From Rhodothermales bacterium (GTDB lineage: Bacteria; Bacteroidota; Rhodothermia; Rhodothermales; JABDKH01): 64,000 nt of DNA. This document shows, in pieces, positions 9,120 to 19,316 of this stretch. The stretch covers positions 1 through 64,000 of the forward strand of contig JABDKO010000220.1 in assembly GCA_013002165.1 (NCBI GenBank), written 5' to 3'. Position numbers and translations under genes: made by a program. The first letter of the stretch is position 1; every line of letters starts with the position of its first letter. The notes under the pieces are model-generated. The model was not told where the DNA came from. It saw only the letters and a program-made list of their open reading frames with translations, and ran no database searches.

Positions 9120-10163
9120 ATGGAAATCGCGAAAAGAGACAGCCGAATTCTGGGAATCGCCAGCCTGTTGCTGCTACTCATGTACGTTTTTCCGCTATGG
9201 ACAATCGATCTCGAGGCTCCACAATACCCGGAAGGGATTGGTCTGGAGATCATGATTTCGACCGTGCAAGGCCAGAGTAAGCACGACCTTCGGAATATCA
9301 ACAATCTGAATCACTACATCGGCATGAAGCGAATCGAACCAGAGTCGATCGCTGAGTTGAAAATCATGCCGATCCTGATAGGCATACTCATTGCATTCGG
9401 GCTCGTTGCTGCCTACACCCGAAAGCGCTGGATGCTGTACACGTGGGCAGTCACTTTTCTAATTCTAGCCCTGGTTGGACTTGTCGATTTCTACCTGTGG
9501 GAATATGACTACGGACACAATCTGGACCTCGAAACGGCGGCAATAAAAGTTCCGGGGATGTCCTATCAGCCCCCATTGATCGGATCCAAACAGCTACTCA
9601 ATTTCACCGCTCATTCGTGGCCTGGAATCGGCGGCTGGGCTGCCTTCGCTTCGCTCACAACCGGCTTGTGGTTGATGTTTATAAATGTGAGGAAAGGACG
9701 AAAGACTGGAGCGGCGATCGGAACAGCTGTAGCACTACTGTTCGTGACGTCCGGTTGTGCCCGCGGTCCGGAACCCATCCACTATGGAGAAGATCAGGGA
9801 GCGAATTGCCGGATGACTATTGTAGATGAGCGCTTCGGCTCGGAGATCGTAACCACGACCGGTAAAGTCTACAAGTTTGATTCAATCGAATGTCTGGCCA
9901 ACTATATCTCTTCCGGAAGCCTCTCGTCGGATCAGATTGCCTCGGTGTGGGTGACTGACTTCAACGCTCCCGGAACCCTTATCGAGGCGGAGACTGCCAC
10001 GTTTGTTAAGACAAATGCTGTTCACACCCCGATGGGTGCGGGGCTAGTCGCGTACCGCGTGACATCGGACGCTGCTCCGATACTGCGTGAGCCGGAATCC
10101 TACTCCATGACCTGGAGCGAACTTCTGACAAACGCAGATTCAATAGCTATCCTGCACCGATGA
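9120..10163 (+). CDS. nosL: Membrane protein fused to NosL copper chaperone domain
   Basis: 347 residues. The N-terminal half has about four membrane helices (residues 11-27, 83-98, 105-124, 170-190) and a periplasmic loop with several histidines. A second hydrophobic segment ending in a lipobox-like FVTSGC (about residues 200-218) leads into a NosL domain. The NosL signs are NCRMTI, near residue 236, followed by KVYKFDSIECLANY. NosL delivers Cu(I) to NosZ. In many nos clusters NosL is a separate lipoprotein; here it continues from a multi-span membrane protein in one frame. The stop overlaps the nosD start by four bases. Confidence 0.82.
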   Translation: MEIAKRDSRILGIASLLLLLMYVFPLWTIDLEAPQYPEGIGLEIMISTVQGQSKHDLRNINNLNHYIGMKRIEPESIAELKIMPILIGILIAFGLVAAYTRKRWMLYTWAVTFLILALVGLVDFYLWEYDYGHNLDLETAAIKVPGMSYQPPLIGSKQLLNFTAHSWPGIGGWAAFASLTTGLWLMFINVRKGRKTGAAIGTAVALLFVTSGCARGPEPIHYGEDQGANCRMTIVDERFGSEIVTTTGKVYKFDSIECLANYISSGSLSSDQIASVWVTDFNAPGTLIEAETATFVKTNAVHTPMGAGLVAYRVTSDAAPILREPESYSMTWSELLTNADSIAILHR

Positions 10164-11386
10164 AGCTAGCTGGTATCATAACGTTTTCATGTATCCTCTG
10201 TCTTTCGGTTGAGGCGCAGATGGTGCACACCGTGTCACCAGCTGACTCCATCCAGATCATTGTGGACAACTCATCTCCGGGCGACACAATTTTGTTTACG
10301 GCCGGCATTTATCAACAACCGGTATTGAAGATCGAAAAGGCGCTGGTTCTTACGGGTGAGGTCGGTGCAACTCTTGATGGCAGCGCCGGGCAGCGACTCG
10401 TTGAGATCTATGCAGATGACGTGGAGATCAGCAGTCTCACGTTTAGGAATGTACCGAAGACATTTGTCGATGACCGGTCAGCCATTCGGGTCGAGTCAGC
10501 ATCCAACTGCCGCATCGAGGACAATGTTTTTGACAACACATTCTTTGCGGTCTACCTGGCCAATGCCGACACGTGTCAGATAACAGGTAACACGATGCGT
10601 ACATACGCCCGTCGCGAGAGCGAGGGGGGCAATGCGATACACAGCTGGTATAGCCGGGAGCTCCTGATATCTGACAATAAAATTGTCGGGCACCGTGATG
10701 GAATATATCTGGAGTTCACCAAAGACTCGGTGGTTCGTAATAATACATCCACGTCAAATCTCCGGTACGGTTTACATTTTATGTTTTCTGATCGCTGCCG
10801 TTACGAGAACAACATCTTTGACAACAATGGTGCGGGTGTCGCCGTCATGTATGCTAATGATATTGGCATGGTGGGAAACACATTCTCAGACGCGTGGGGA
10901 CCAGCATCGTACGGTCTCCTTCTGAAAGAGATCAAGGGCGGGGAGGTCGGAGGAAATACATTCACCGGAAACTCTGTGGCGCTGCTGGTGGAGGGGACGG
11001 ACAGACTGTCGTTCGACGGCAACACGTTTGAGAACAATGGCTGGGGAATCAAATTGATGGCCAACTCAACAGACAACGAGTTCACGCGCAACGCATTTAT
11101 GGGTAACTCATTTGATCTCTCAACAAATAGCCTGACGGCCCCGAGCACGTTTCGCGGAAACTACTGGGATCGTTATCGCGGGTATGACCTTGATCGTGAC
11201 GGGGTCGGCGATATCCCATTCCGGCCCGTGCGACTGTTCTCGGTAATTGTCGAAAAATATGAGGCCAGCCTCATCTTGCTGCATAGCGTTCTGGTCGACG
11301 CGCTGGACGCAGCTGAGAGAATAATTCCGGCACTGACTCCAGACCAACTGATTGACGCTGAACCCTTAATGAGACGGCCAGCATAA
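10160..11386 (+). CDS. nosD: NosD, periplasmic beta-helix protein for CuZ assembly
   Basis: 408 residues with a signal peptide ending at about residue 20 (LSVEAQ). The body is a right-handed parallel beta-helix with repeated Asn-rich turns (ISDNKIVG, YENNIFDNNG, FDGNTFENNG). It ends in the NosD signature FRGNYWDRYRGYDLDRDG. NosD works with the NosFY ABC transporter to build the copper-sulphide CuZ centre. The gene starts within the end of the nosL fusion and its stop overlaps the nosF start. Confidence 0.95.
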   Translation: MKLAGIITFSCILCLSVEAQMVHTVSPADSIQIIVDNSSPGDTILFTAGIYQQPVLKIEKALVLTGEVGATLDGSAGQRLVEIYADDVEISSLTFRNVPKTFVDDRSAIRVESASNCRIEDNVFDNTFFAVYLANADTCQITGNTMRTYARRESEGGNAIHSWYSRELLISDNKIVGHRDGIYLEFTKDSVVRNNTSTSNLRYGLHFMFSDRCRYENNIFDNNGAGVAVMYANDIGMVGNTFSDAWGPASYGLLLKEIKGGEVGGNTFTGNSVALLVEGTDRLSFDGNTFENNGWGIKLMANSTDNEFTRNAFMGNSFDLSTNSLTAPSTFRGNYWDRYRGYDLDRDGVGDIPFRPVRLFSVIVEKYEASLILLHSVLVDALDAAERIIPALTPDQLIDAEPLMRRPA

Positions 11387-12120
11387 TGTATCTCGTATCT
11401 GAAGCAACTGCTCCTGTCGAACTCATTGGACTGCACAAGTCCTTCGGTCAGAACCACGTACTTGGAGGTGTCGATCTGACCCTGAAACACGGTGAGGCGA
11501 CCGCAATCGTCGGTCCCAACGGTGCCGGAAAGACGACGCTCATCAAGTGTCTCCTCGGGTTGACGCATCCCGACGATGGCGTGATAAGGATTGGTGGCCG
11601 CGAGGTCGATGACGACGTCTCGTACCGATCAGCAATCGGATACATGCCGCAGCATCCTGATTTCCCCGACAATCTGTCTACACGTGAAATAATCGATCTA
11701 CTGCAACAGCTGCGCGGAAACGAACACGTTGATTTGAGTCTCCAGAGATTGATGGAACTCGATCGCGAGATGGATAAACCGGTGCGGGCTCTGTCAGGTG
11801 GCACACGGCAGAAACTGAGTGCTGTTCTGGCATTTATGTTCAAGCCGCCCATACTGGTTCTCGACGAGCCTACCGCTGGGCTTGATCCGATCGCAAGTTC
11901 GGCATTGAAGGATCACATTATGGCAGAAAAAAAGCGTGGAGCAACGATGATCCTGACGTCTCACGTAATGTCGGATCTTGAGGAGTTAAGTGATCGTGTA
12001 GTCTTTCTCCTTGACGGGATTATCAGATTCGACGGATCGCTTCAAGACATCCGTCAGCGGACCGGTGAAAGCAAACTGGAGCGGGCAATCGCGCAGATGC
12101 TACGAGGGGAGGCAGCATGA
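11386..12120 (+). CDS. nosF: NosF, ABC transporter ATPase
   Basis: 244 residues. Walker A is GPNGAGKTT (about residue 43), the signature is LSGGTRQ (about residue 133) and Walker B is ILVLDEPTAGLDP. It powers NosY in the NosDFY complex, which supplies sulphur to or remodels the copper site of NosZ. The ATG overlaps the nosD stop codon and the gene ends overlapping nosY by four bases, so translation is probably coupled. Confidence 0.95.
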   Translation: MYLVSEATAPVELIGLHKSFGQNHVLGGVDLTLKHGEATAIVGPNGAGKTTLIKCLLGLTHPDDGVIRIGGREVDDDVSYRSAIGYMPQHPDFPDNLSTREIIDLLQQLRGNEHVDLSLQRLMELDREMDKPVRALSGGTRQKLSAVLAFMFKPPILVLDEPTAGLDPIASSALKDHIMAEKKRGATMILTSHVMSDLEELSDRVVFLLDGIIRFDGSLQDIRQRTGESKLERAIAQMLRGEAA

Positions 12121-12923
12121 AAGTAACACAATCGAATAACCTGTGGACGATCGTTCGATACCAATTGAACAATGCACTTCGGAGTAGATGGGTACTTTTC
12201 CACGGCCTGCTGTACTTCGTTCTTGCCGAGGGGCTTCTCGTGTTGACAGGTTCATCAGACAAGTCACTGCTGAGTATGGTCAACGTGGTGCTTCTGCTGA
12301 CACCGCTCATCAGTCTCATGTTCGGGACCATACACCTCTACAACGAGAGGTCGTTTATCCTTCTTATGCTTACGCAGCCGATAAAACGGCGGCTCTTGTT
12401 TACTGCGTTGTTTGTTGGACTCGCAGCTCCACTGGCCGGAACGTTTGCGCTGGGAATGGCAGTGCCGTTTGCGATCCACGTCAAAATTACCGGTGCTACA
12501 CTGGAGCGCCTGTTGCTGCTCATCGGTTCGGGAGCACTACTGACTTTGATTTTCACGGCGCTCGCCTTTCTGATTGCTGTTCGTCAGACGGATCGAATTC
12601 GAGGGGTCGGTGTGGCCCTTATCGTCTGGCTCGCTTTTGCGGTAGTCTATGACGGTTTGATTCTCGTCGTTGTCAGCACATTTGCTGCCTATCCGGTTGA
12701 GAAACCATTACTGGCACTAATGATGGGAAATCCGATTGACCTCGCACGAATTATCATAATGATGTCGTTCGATGCAGGCGCTCTCATGGGCTACACGGGC
12801 GCTGTCTTCACCAGGTTTTTCGGGTCGATAGTTGGAACCGGAATCGCTTTCACGGCAATGGCCATCTGGACGATCGTACCGTACAGATTTGCCGGCCGGG
12901 CGTTTCGAAAACAGGATTTCTAG
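12117..12923 (+). CDS. nosY: NosY, ABC transporter permease
   Basis: 268 residues with six predicted membrane helices, including FHGLLYFVLAEGLLVL, LLFTALFVGLAAPLAG and the C-terminal GIAFTAMAIWTIVPY. Each matches the ABC-2 type permease layout of NosY. It is the membrane partner of NosF. It closes the nos operon and converges on the second Rrf2 gene 22 bases later, with no obvious terminator hairpin between them. Confidence 0.92.
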   Translation: MKVTQSNNLWTIVRYQLNNALRSRWVLFHGLLYFVLAEGLLVLTGSSDKSLLSMVNVVLLLTPLISLMFGTIHLYNERSFILLMLTQPIKRRLLFTALFVGLAAPLAGTFALGMAVPFAIHVKITGATLERLLLLIGSGALLTLIFTALAFLIAVRQTDRIRGVGVALIVWLAFAVVYDGLILVVVSTFAAYPVEKPLLALMMGNPIDLARIIIMMSFDAGALMGYTGAVFTRFFGSIVGTGIAFTAMAIWTIVPYRFAGRAFRKQDF

Positions 12924-12945
12924 AATACCATCCCTGCCTGTTTCA

Positions 12946-13377
12946 TCATTCGCCCTTGAGGCGGATACCACCGGACGCGTAACTATCGCCAAGGCTGGAT
13001 ATGGTTGAAGAATCGAACGTTTTCTGGATCTGCTGACGTGTCTGTGCCCATTCCTGATGCATCGGGCAGGGAGCGTCGTTGCCGCAGTTCGGAAGTCCGA
13101 GGACACAGGCTTTAAAGAGCGCATCGCCGTCGACCGCTTCTACGACTTGTCGAACTGTGATTGTAGATGCTGCGCGTGCAAGCCGGACTCCGCCCGTCGG
13201 CCCACGGTGTGTGTCGACGAGATCATGTGCTAAGAGGTTCTTCAGGATCTTGGCGAGAAACGTAGCCGAGATATTCAGCTCGGCACTGATCGTCCGCACG
13301 GCGACATAATCGTTAGAGTCAAGTGATCCAAGGTAAATCATTGACCGGATTGCGTAGCGTGCAGCGTGCGAAATCAA
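12946..13377 (-). CDS. Second Rrf2-family regulator (Fe-S type)
   Basis: 143 residues from a TTG start, chosen because MISHAARYAIRSMIYL is the conserved Rrf2 beginning; the next ATG lies inside the first helix. ISATFLAKILKNLLAH is the recognition region and RGPTGGVRL the wing. Cysteines in CVLGLPNCGNDAPC have the same spacing class as in the Rrf2 protein at 6.1 kb. It therefore probably binds a cluster and may sense NO (NsrR-like). It faces the nos operon from its far end, so the cluster is bracketed by two related regulators. Confidence 0.85.
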   Translation of the reverse strand: MISHAARYAIRSMIYLGSLDSNDYVAVRTISAELNISATFLAKILKNLLAHDLVDTHRGPTGGVRLARAASTITVRQVVEAVDGDALFKACVLGLPNCGNDAPCPMHQEWAQTRQQIQKTFDSSTISSLGDSYASGGIRLKGE

Positions 13378-13453
13378 GAGTGGTCCCGGCGTTTACGGAA
13401 GTGATCAACTGCTTCAATATAGTCGATTGCCAACTCTCCCTGAAAATAAACTG

Positions 13454-14437
13454 CTAGACGTGTCTTTCGGCGTGATATGATGAGCGGACAAGTGGTCCGC
13501 TTTCGACGTGTTCAATGCCCAGGTCTTCTCCAACCTGCTTGTATCGTCTGAACGTGTCAGGATGGATAAACTCCTCCACTGGCAGATGCATCCGCGTTGG
13601 CTGCAAATACTGGCCGATCGTCATTACATTCACCCCGTTTGCAACGAAATCTTTCATGAGTTCGACCACTTCATCTTCAGTTTCGCCAAGGCCGACCATG
13701 ATGCCGCTCTTCGTCCGAAGTCCCTGTTCCTTGGATATGCGAAGGACCTCTAACGATCGCTCGTAGTTTGCCTGCGGACGAACGCGCCGGTACAGCCTTG
13801 GAACTGTTTCGACGTTATGGTTCAGTATCTCCGGTCGTACGTCGAGGACAATTTGCAGGGCATCCCACAGGCCACGAAAATCGGGGATCAGAACTTCAAT
13901 GGTACAACCCGGTCGCACCTTCCGGATTTCCTTAATAGTCTCTGCAAAGATAGGCGCGCCGCCGTCCTTCCTTTCGTCACGATTGACGCTGGTAATCACG
14001 GCGTGGTTGACACCCATCAATCGCACTGCGTCAGCGACTCGTCTGGGTTCGTCCCAGTCAAGTCCCTCGTCCGGTCGACCGGTCAAGACTGCACAGAAGC
14101 CGCACGAGCGGGTGCACACATTACCGAGAATCATAAATGTCGCAGTGCCGGCAGTCCAGCATTCACCCATATTCGGACAGCGCGCACTCTGGCACACGGT
14201 ATGCAGGTCGTGAGACTCGATGATGTCAACCAGGTTCTTGTAGGTCTCACCGTACGGTAGTTTCACCCGGAGCCAATCCGGGCGCTTTCCGCGAGTGGTG
14301 GTAAGATTCTGGCCGAGGACAGGTAGCTCCTCGAAAACTTCACCGTCACCTGAGGTATCCCGGACGCTTTTTAAACGTATCTCTCCTGGTCTTAATACCT
14401 TTTTTTCAGGATTCGAATCGCTGTTTTGCGTTGACAT
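13454..14437 (-). CDS. lipA: Lipoyl synthase
   Basis: 327 residues. The auxiliary cluster motif is [12 protein letters not shown] (about residue 82 on) and the radical SAM motif is CTRSCGFC (about residue 109 on). The C-terminus carries the conserved [10 protein letters not shown]. LipA inserts two sulphur atoms into octanoyl groups on E2 and GcvH proteins. No lipB is present nearby. It is divergent from the lysine aminotransferase gene. Confidence 0.97.
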   Translation of the reverse strand: MSTQNSDSNPEKKVLRPGEIRLKSVRDTSGDGEVFEELPVLGQNLTTTRGKRPDWLRVKLPYGETYKNLVDIIESHDLHTVCQSARCPNMGECWTAGTATFMILGNVCTRSCGFCAVLTGRPDEGLDWDEPRRVADAVRLMGVNHAVITSVNRDERKDGGAPIFAETIKEIRKVRPGCTIEVLIPDFRGLWDALQIVLDVRPEILNHNVETVPRLYRRVRPQANYERSLEVLRISKEQGLRTKSGIMVGLGETEDEVVELMKDFVANGVNVMTIGQYLQPTRMHLPVEEFIHPDTFRRYKQVGEDLGIEHVESGPLVRSSYHAERHV

Positions 14438-14576
14438 TGATATTCCGTTGCATCAATCGGTTTTTGCGTACCCGTCCAATTGTCAATTGATCCCGCTTTA
14501 AAGCCCTCTAAAAACGACGGGTTATCTTTATATTTAAGTCTACTCGTCAGGCGCAAATTTCACAACAAGTCGTCGT

Positions 14577-15920
14577 ATGGAAATAGTTGTCAATAAATCG
14601 ATCCAGGCCTCCAATGTCCGCAGCATACTGGGCAGGCACATGCTTGCTGATGGCCTTCCAATGGTTCTTGATATGGACAAGAGCGATGGTGTCAATTTGT
14701 TTGATGCGGCGACTGGTCGCAAGTACATAGATTTCTTTGGTTTTTTTGCGTCGAATGCTCTCGGCATGAATCATCCCAAGCTCGTCAATGACGAAGAGTT
14801 CAAGGCGCGGCTGATGTCATCGGCGCTAAACAAGGTTACCAACTCTGATGTCTACACGGTGCACCTCGCGCGTTTCGTCGACACATTCAGTAGAGTCGGT
14901 ATTCCCGAGTATCTCCCCTATGCATTTTTTGTATCGGGCGGAGCACTGGCAGTCGAGAATGCATTGAAAGCATCATTTGATTGGAAAGTCAGAAAGAATT
15001 TTCAGAAAGGGTACCGTACGGAACGCGGTCATCAGGTAATGCATTTTGACCAGGCGTTTCACGGTCGGACCGGATATACTCTGCCGCTCACAAATACGTC
15101 CGACCCGAGAAAGACACAGTACTTCCCGAAGTTTAATTGGCCACGCGTGCTCAACCCCATGATTCATTTTCCGCTAACGGATGAGTCACTGGACGATCTT
15201 GAGAAGCGGGAAAAGCAATCTCTGGCGCAGGCCAAGATGCATTTCCACAACAATCCTGACGATATCGCGTGCGTAATCATTGAGCCTATCCAGGGTGAGG
15301 GTGGAGACAACCATTTCCGACCCGGGTTTTTACAGAAACTCAAGGACCTTGCACACGAGAATGATACGTTGCTGATTTTTGACGAGGTGCAGAGCGGTGT
15401 CGGAATCACCGGTCGTTTCTGGGCGCATCAGGGGATCGGGGTTGAACCCGATATTATTTCGTTCGGGAAGAAAACTCAGGTTTGCGGCATCCTCGCTGGT
15501 CGTAAGCTGGACGAAGTCCACGGCCATGTTTTCGAGACAGCCAGTCGAATCAATTCAACGTGGGGCGGCAATCTTGTCGACATGGTTCGGTTTGATCGGA
15601 TTCTGGAGGTCATCGAAGAAGACAATCTGGTGGCCAACGCCGAGCTCTCCGGGGATCATCTGTTAAACAGATTGAAGGATCTGGAGCAGAAGCATGATGT
15701 CATTTCCAACGCCCGTGGTAGAGGTTTGATGTGTGCATTCGATCTCGAAACGAGAGACCTTCGTGACCGTGTGAGAGGCAAATGCATGGAGAAAGGATTA
15801 ATTATTCTTGGTTGTGGCATCTCGGCGTTACGATTCAGGTCACCGTTGACGATCAAATCCGAAGAGATCGATGAAGGGATCGATATCGTTGAATCCGCGA
15901 TAATTGAAGCAACTGGTTGA
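14577..15920 (+). CDS. lat: L-lysine 6-transaminase
   Basis: 447 residues, class III PLP-dependent aminotransferase. It shows GVNLFDAATGRKYIDFFGFF, the PLP-loop region FDEVQSGVG, and a lysine in FGKKTQVCG that would bind PLP (about residue 300). Length and these words match lysine epsilon-aminotransferase, which moves the epsilon amino group of lysine to 2-oxoglutarate and gives aminoadipate semialdehyde. It stands alone, without other lysine-degradation genes nearby. Confidence 0.88.
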   Translation: MEIVVNKSIQASNVRSILGRHMLADGLPMVLDMDKSDGVNLFDAATGRKYIDFFGFFASNALGMNHPKLVNDEEFKARLMSSALNKVTNSDVYTVHLARFVDTFSRVGIPEYLPYAFFVSGGALAVENALKASFDWKVRKNFQKGYRTERGHQVMHFDQAFHGRTGYTLPLTNTSDPRKTQYFPKFNWPRVLNPMIHFPLTDESLDDLEKREKQSLAQAKMHFHNNPDDIACVIIEPIQGEGGDNHFRPGFLQKLKDLAHENDTLLIFDEVQSGVGITGRFWAHQGIGVEPDIISFGKKTQVCGILAGRKLDEVHGHVFETASRINSTWGGNLVDMVRFDRILEVIEEDNLVANAELSGDHLLNRLKDLEQKHDVISNARGRGLMCAFDLETRDLRDRVRGKCMEKGLIILGCGISALRFRSPLTIKSEEIDEGIDIVESAIIEATG

Positions 15921-16176
15921 TCTTGAATCAGTTAAGCTTATCGTGGGGGATATGCAGACGTTCGCACTTCGCTCGACAGGTAGATATTTTCCGCTAATTG
16001 CCGATAATAATCGGGATTGCGCTTGAGAATCGGATCGGATTTTGCGTTTTATAATATGATATCTCTTTGAGACATTTTGCCCGGTTCGGAGTACTCGGTC
16101 TTTTCACGTCATCCAGGCATTCTTTTAACCACAACGTTTGGCGCTAGCCGAATCGTCAATTATCCAGGTTGGATAC

Positions 16177-19100
16177 ATGATTAACGTTACAAAAATTGGT
16201 ATTGCTTCTATTCTGGTCATCCTCGGGGTTGGCTTGCTGGCGATTGAGAGTCAGAAGTCAGAAGTGACGGAGGATGGGAACCGCCCGTCGATCTCGTCAC
16301 AGGGATATTCGGCCGGTACGGCTGATGATCCACGAGCACGGAATAACTGGGAATTGGCCCGTCTCAAGGACCCGGCAACGAACTCGATACCTGCTGATAT
16401 CCGAAGAAAGGAATTAGCATTTGCGCGGACACTACCACAGCGCTCCAGTTTCGGAAAATCGATGGCCGACGAGTGGGTCCGCATGGGTCCCTTCAATCTT
16501 GGTGGTCGAACTCGTGCATTGGGTGTTGATGTGACGGATCCGGACGTCCTGCTTGCGGGTGGGGTTTCCGGTGGCATCTTCCGTTCGACCGACGGTGGTA
16601 CGACGTGGTCACAGTCATTTGGTGCAGCGGACCTGAAAAGTGTGACGTCAATCTCACAGGATACACGAACGGGCGAGACTACCACCTGGTACGCAGGCAC
16701 CGGTGAAGCCCGGGGAAACTCGGCTTCAGAATTCACCGCATTTTTTAGAGGAGACGGAGTTTATAAATCGACGGACAATGGAGCGTCATGGTCACAGATC
16801 CCGTCTACGGTATCAGGTACGCCTGCTGCCAATGATCAGCATTGGGATTTCGTTTGGGAAGTCGCGACGGATCCCTCCAATACGGTTGATGACGAGGTGT
16901 ATGTCGCTACACAAGGCGGTATTGTTCGCAGTACCGATGCAGGCAGCTCTTGGTCAGCTGCACTTGGGGACACGCTTCTTGCGTCGAACTCCTGCTACTC
17001 CGACGTCGCGGTTTCTGGGTCAGGAGTGGTATACGGTACCGGTAACTTTGGCTCGGGTCCTTCATTTTGTGACTTTGAAGGTGTTTGGAGAAGCAACGAC
17101 GGTATCTCATGGTCTGATATTACGCCGCCAGCTGTCGCTTCCGACACGCTTTCAAGAGGCGAAATCGCTATTGATCCTTCAGACGAAAGCAAGATTTATT
17201 TGCTTGCCTGGCTTGGTACTGATGCCACAAATGAACATGGTCTGTTCCAGTACGACACGTTAACCACTACGTGGACCGATCTTTCGGGGCTTCTTCCCGC
17301 GAATGGTGGAACTTTTGGAGACTACGAATCGCAGGGTGGATACAATCAGAAAATTGCCGTCCATCCCGACGATAGCGATATACTGTTTGTCGGAGGGCGA
17401 AATCTCTGGCGAATCGACGTATCGGGCATGACGGATACATGGATTGGGGGTTATGCGACATCGAATGATGGCACGCGCTATACTGACCATCACCCGGATC
17501 AACATGCTATCGCTTTCCATCCTACGAATCCCGACACGATGTTTACAGGGAGTGATGGTGGGGTTCATGTCACGTTAAATAATATGGCCGCGGGCGATGG
17601 ATCAGTTGCCTGGGTTGATCTTAATAATGGCTATTACACGACCCAGTTCTACGCCGTCTGTATGAACAGCACTACCTCAGATCCATTTCTCGGTGGTGGT
17701 ATGCAGGACAATGGTACCTGGGGAACGGTATCTGCATCGGGCACTGCGGACTGGTCCGAGGAGCTCGGCGGAGATGGCGGCTTTTGTCAGGTTACCGATG
17801 ATGCGTCCCCGGCGACGAGTACGTCCCGATACGTCAGCGCACAGTTTGGGGAAATCTATCGACGTCAGTATTCAGCAGGTGGTACTTTCGTAGCCGACGT
17901 TCGCGTCGATCCGAGCGGAACTGCTGGCAATTACATCTTTCTTCCACCGTTCGTACTGAATCCCGATGATCCGCAGATGATGTTGCTTGCGGAGGGCGAG
18001 ACGATCTGGAGAAACTCCGACCTCGAAGGCATTACACTTGATGGAAGCACAACGACAAAGTCGACTAACTGGACTAATCTGACACCAACGACGTCGCCAG
18101 TTATTGATCCTGCCCTTGAGAGGGTTACTGCGGTTGGCATATCGGCAGCGGGATCCGCCAACGTGTTGTACTACGGGACGTCATCAGGTAACATCTTTCG
18201 AATTGACGACGTCCACACGGCAACTGCCGGTGTTTCCGCCACGAATGTCACTGATGGATCATTTCCCACGCCAGCGTGGGTTAGCGATATCGCAGTCGAT
18301 CCAACGGATTCTGACCACGCGATTGTTGTCTTTTCCAACTACGGGATAGCAAGTATCTGGCGTACAACTGACGGCGGGACGTCGTGGACAGATGTCGAGG
18401 GGAATCTCGCCGGTGTAGAAGCTCCGTCAATCCGTTCAGTTACGATTGTACCGGGGACCATCACGCCATACTATGTTGGTACCAGTACCGGGCTTTATTC
18501 GACAACAGCGTTTGCCGGAGCGTCAACGGTATGGACCCACGAGGGAGATATCGCCATCGGAAATGTGGTGGTCGATATGGTCCGTGGACGTTCCCAGGAT
18601 GGACGTCTTATCGTCGGTACACACGGAATCGGATTCTTCATGAACGAGACGCTGCTTAGAGTCGAGTTAGCTGATTTCCGGGTAGTCGCAGACGAGCGGG
18701 AAGTGTCCTTCCTGTGGTCAACAGACAGTGAAACCGAGAATGGTGACTTTGTGATTCAGTACAGAACTGATGATCAGGCTGAATTTGCCGCTCTTGCCAC
18801 GGTTCCAAGCAAGGGTAGCAGCAGTCAGTCGACTGAATACCGATACGCTGCGACAGATATGGAAGCAGGTGTTTATTCGTTCAGGTTGAAAATGACGGAT
18901 CTGAATGGCGGATCCACATACAGTGATGTTGTGGAAGCTGCGGTCGGAATTCCAGAGACCTATGAGCTGACGGCTGCATATCCGAATCCGTTCAACCCCG
19001 AAACGCAGTTTTCGCTGTTGCTTAGAAATGAGCAGACGGTTCGCATCGAAGTTTACGATGTTAGCGGTCGGCGGGTGCAGGTGTTGCATAACGGAAATCT

Positions 19101-19221
19101 TGCAGCGCTTGAGCGGCATTCATTCCGGATCGATGGTTCTACACTTTCGAGCGGCACGTACATTGTGCGTGTAGCTGGTGAGGACTTTACGGACTCGCAA
19201 TCGTTGTCGCTGTTAAAGTAA
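16177..19221 (+). CDS. Secreted BNR/Asp-box beta-propeller protein with T9SS sorting domain
   Basis: About 1014 residues from the ATG at 16177, which starts a signal segment (ASILVILGVGLLAI); a TTG at 16138 is less likely. Many Asp-box repeats are present (FRSTDGGTTWSQ, YKSTDNGASWSQ, WRTTDGGTSWTD), as in sialidase/Vps10-like propellers. A fibronectin-like region follows, and then a type A C-terminal sorting domain beginning YPNPFNPETQF and ending SLSLLK. It should be exported by the type IX system and anchored to or shed from the surface. No catalytic residues were recognised; adhesin or glycan binding is possible. Confidence 0.88.
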   Translation: MINVTKIGIASILVILGVGLLAIESQKSEVTEDGNRPSISSQGYSAGTADDPRARNNWELARLKDPATNSIPADIRRKELAFARTLPQRSSFGKSMADEWVRMGPFNLGGRTRALGVDVTDPDVLLAGGVSGGIFRSTDGGTTWSQSFGAADLKSVTSISQDTRTGETTTWYAGTGEARGNSASEFTAFFRGDGVYKSTDNGASWSQIPSTVSGTPAANDQHWDFVWEVATDPSNTVDDEVYVATQGGIVRSTDAGSSWSAALGDTLLASNSCYSDVAVSGSGVVYGTGNFGSGPSFCDFEGVWRSNDGISWSDITPPAVASDTLSRGEIAIDPSDESKIYLLAWLGTDATNEHGLFQYDTLTTTWTDLSGLLPANGGTFGDYESQGGYNQKIAVHPDDSDILFVGGRNLWRIDVSGMTDTWIGGYATSNDGTRYTDHHPDQHAIAFHPTNPDTMFTGSDGGVHVTLNNMAAGDGSVAWVDLNNGYYTTQFYAVCMNSTTSDPFLGGGMQDNGTWGTVSASGTADWSEELGGDGGFCQVTDDASPATSTSRYVSAQFGEIYRRQYSAGGTFVADVRVDPSGTAGNYIFLPPFVLNPDDPQMMLLAEGETIWRNSDLEGITLDGSTTTKSTNWTNLTPTTSPVIDPALERVTAVGISAAGSANVLYYGTSSGNIFRIDDVHTATAGVSATNVTDGSFPTPAWVSDIAVDPTDSDHAIVVFSNYGIASIWRTTDGGTSWTDVEGNLAGVEAPSIRSVTIVPGTITPYYVGTSTGLYSTTAFAGASTVWTHEGDIAIGNVVVDMVRGRSQDGRLIVGTHGIGFFMNETLLRVELADFRVVADEREVSFLWSTDSETENGDFVIQYRTDDQAEFAALATVPSKGSSSQSTEYRYAATDMEAGVYSFRLKMTDLNGGSTYSDVVEAAVGIPETYELTAAYPNPFNPETQFSLLLRNEQTVRIEVYDVSGRRVQVLHNGNLAALERHSFRIDGSTLSSGTYIVRVAGEDFTDSQSLSLLK

Positions 19222-19246
19222 ACAGTAGATAGTATTGAATACGACA

Positions 19247-19280
19247 ACAGCCCCGCGGTCTTTTGGCCGCGGGGCTGTTT
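19247..19280 (+). terminator. Rho-independent terminator after the T9SS protein gene
   Basis: A perfect 12-bp stem (ACAGCCCCGCGG and its complement) with an 8-base loop is followed by TTT, 26 bases after the stop codon of the secreted propeller gene. The stem is nearly symmetric but the T-run is only on the plus side. Confidence 0.85.
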
Positions 19281-19316
19281 CAATTTGATGGGTCCGCGCC
19301 GGTCTGGTAATCACGT

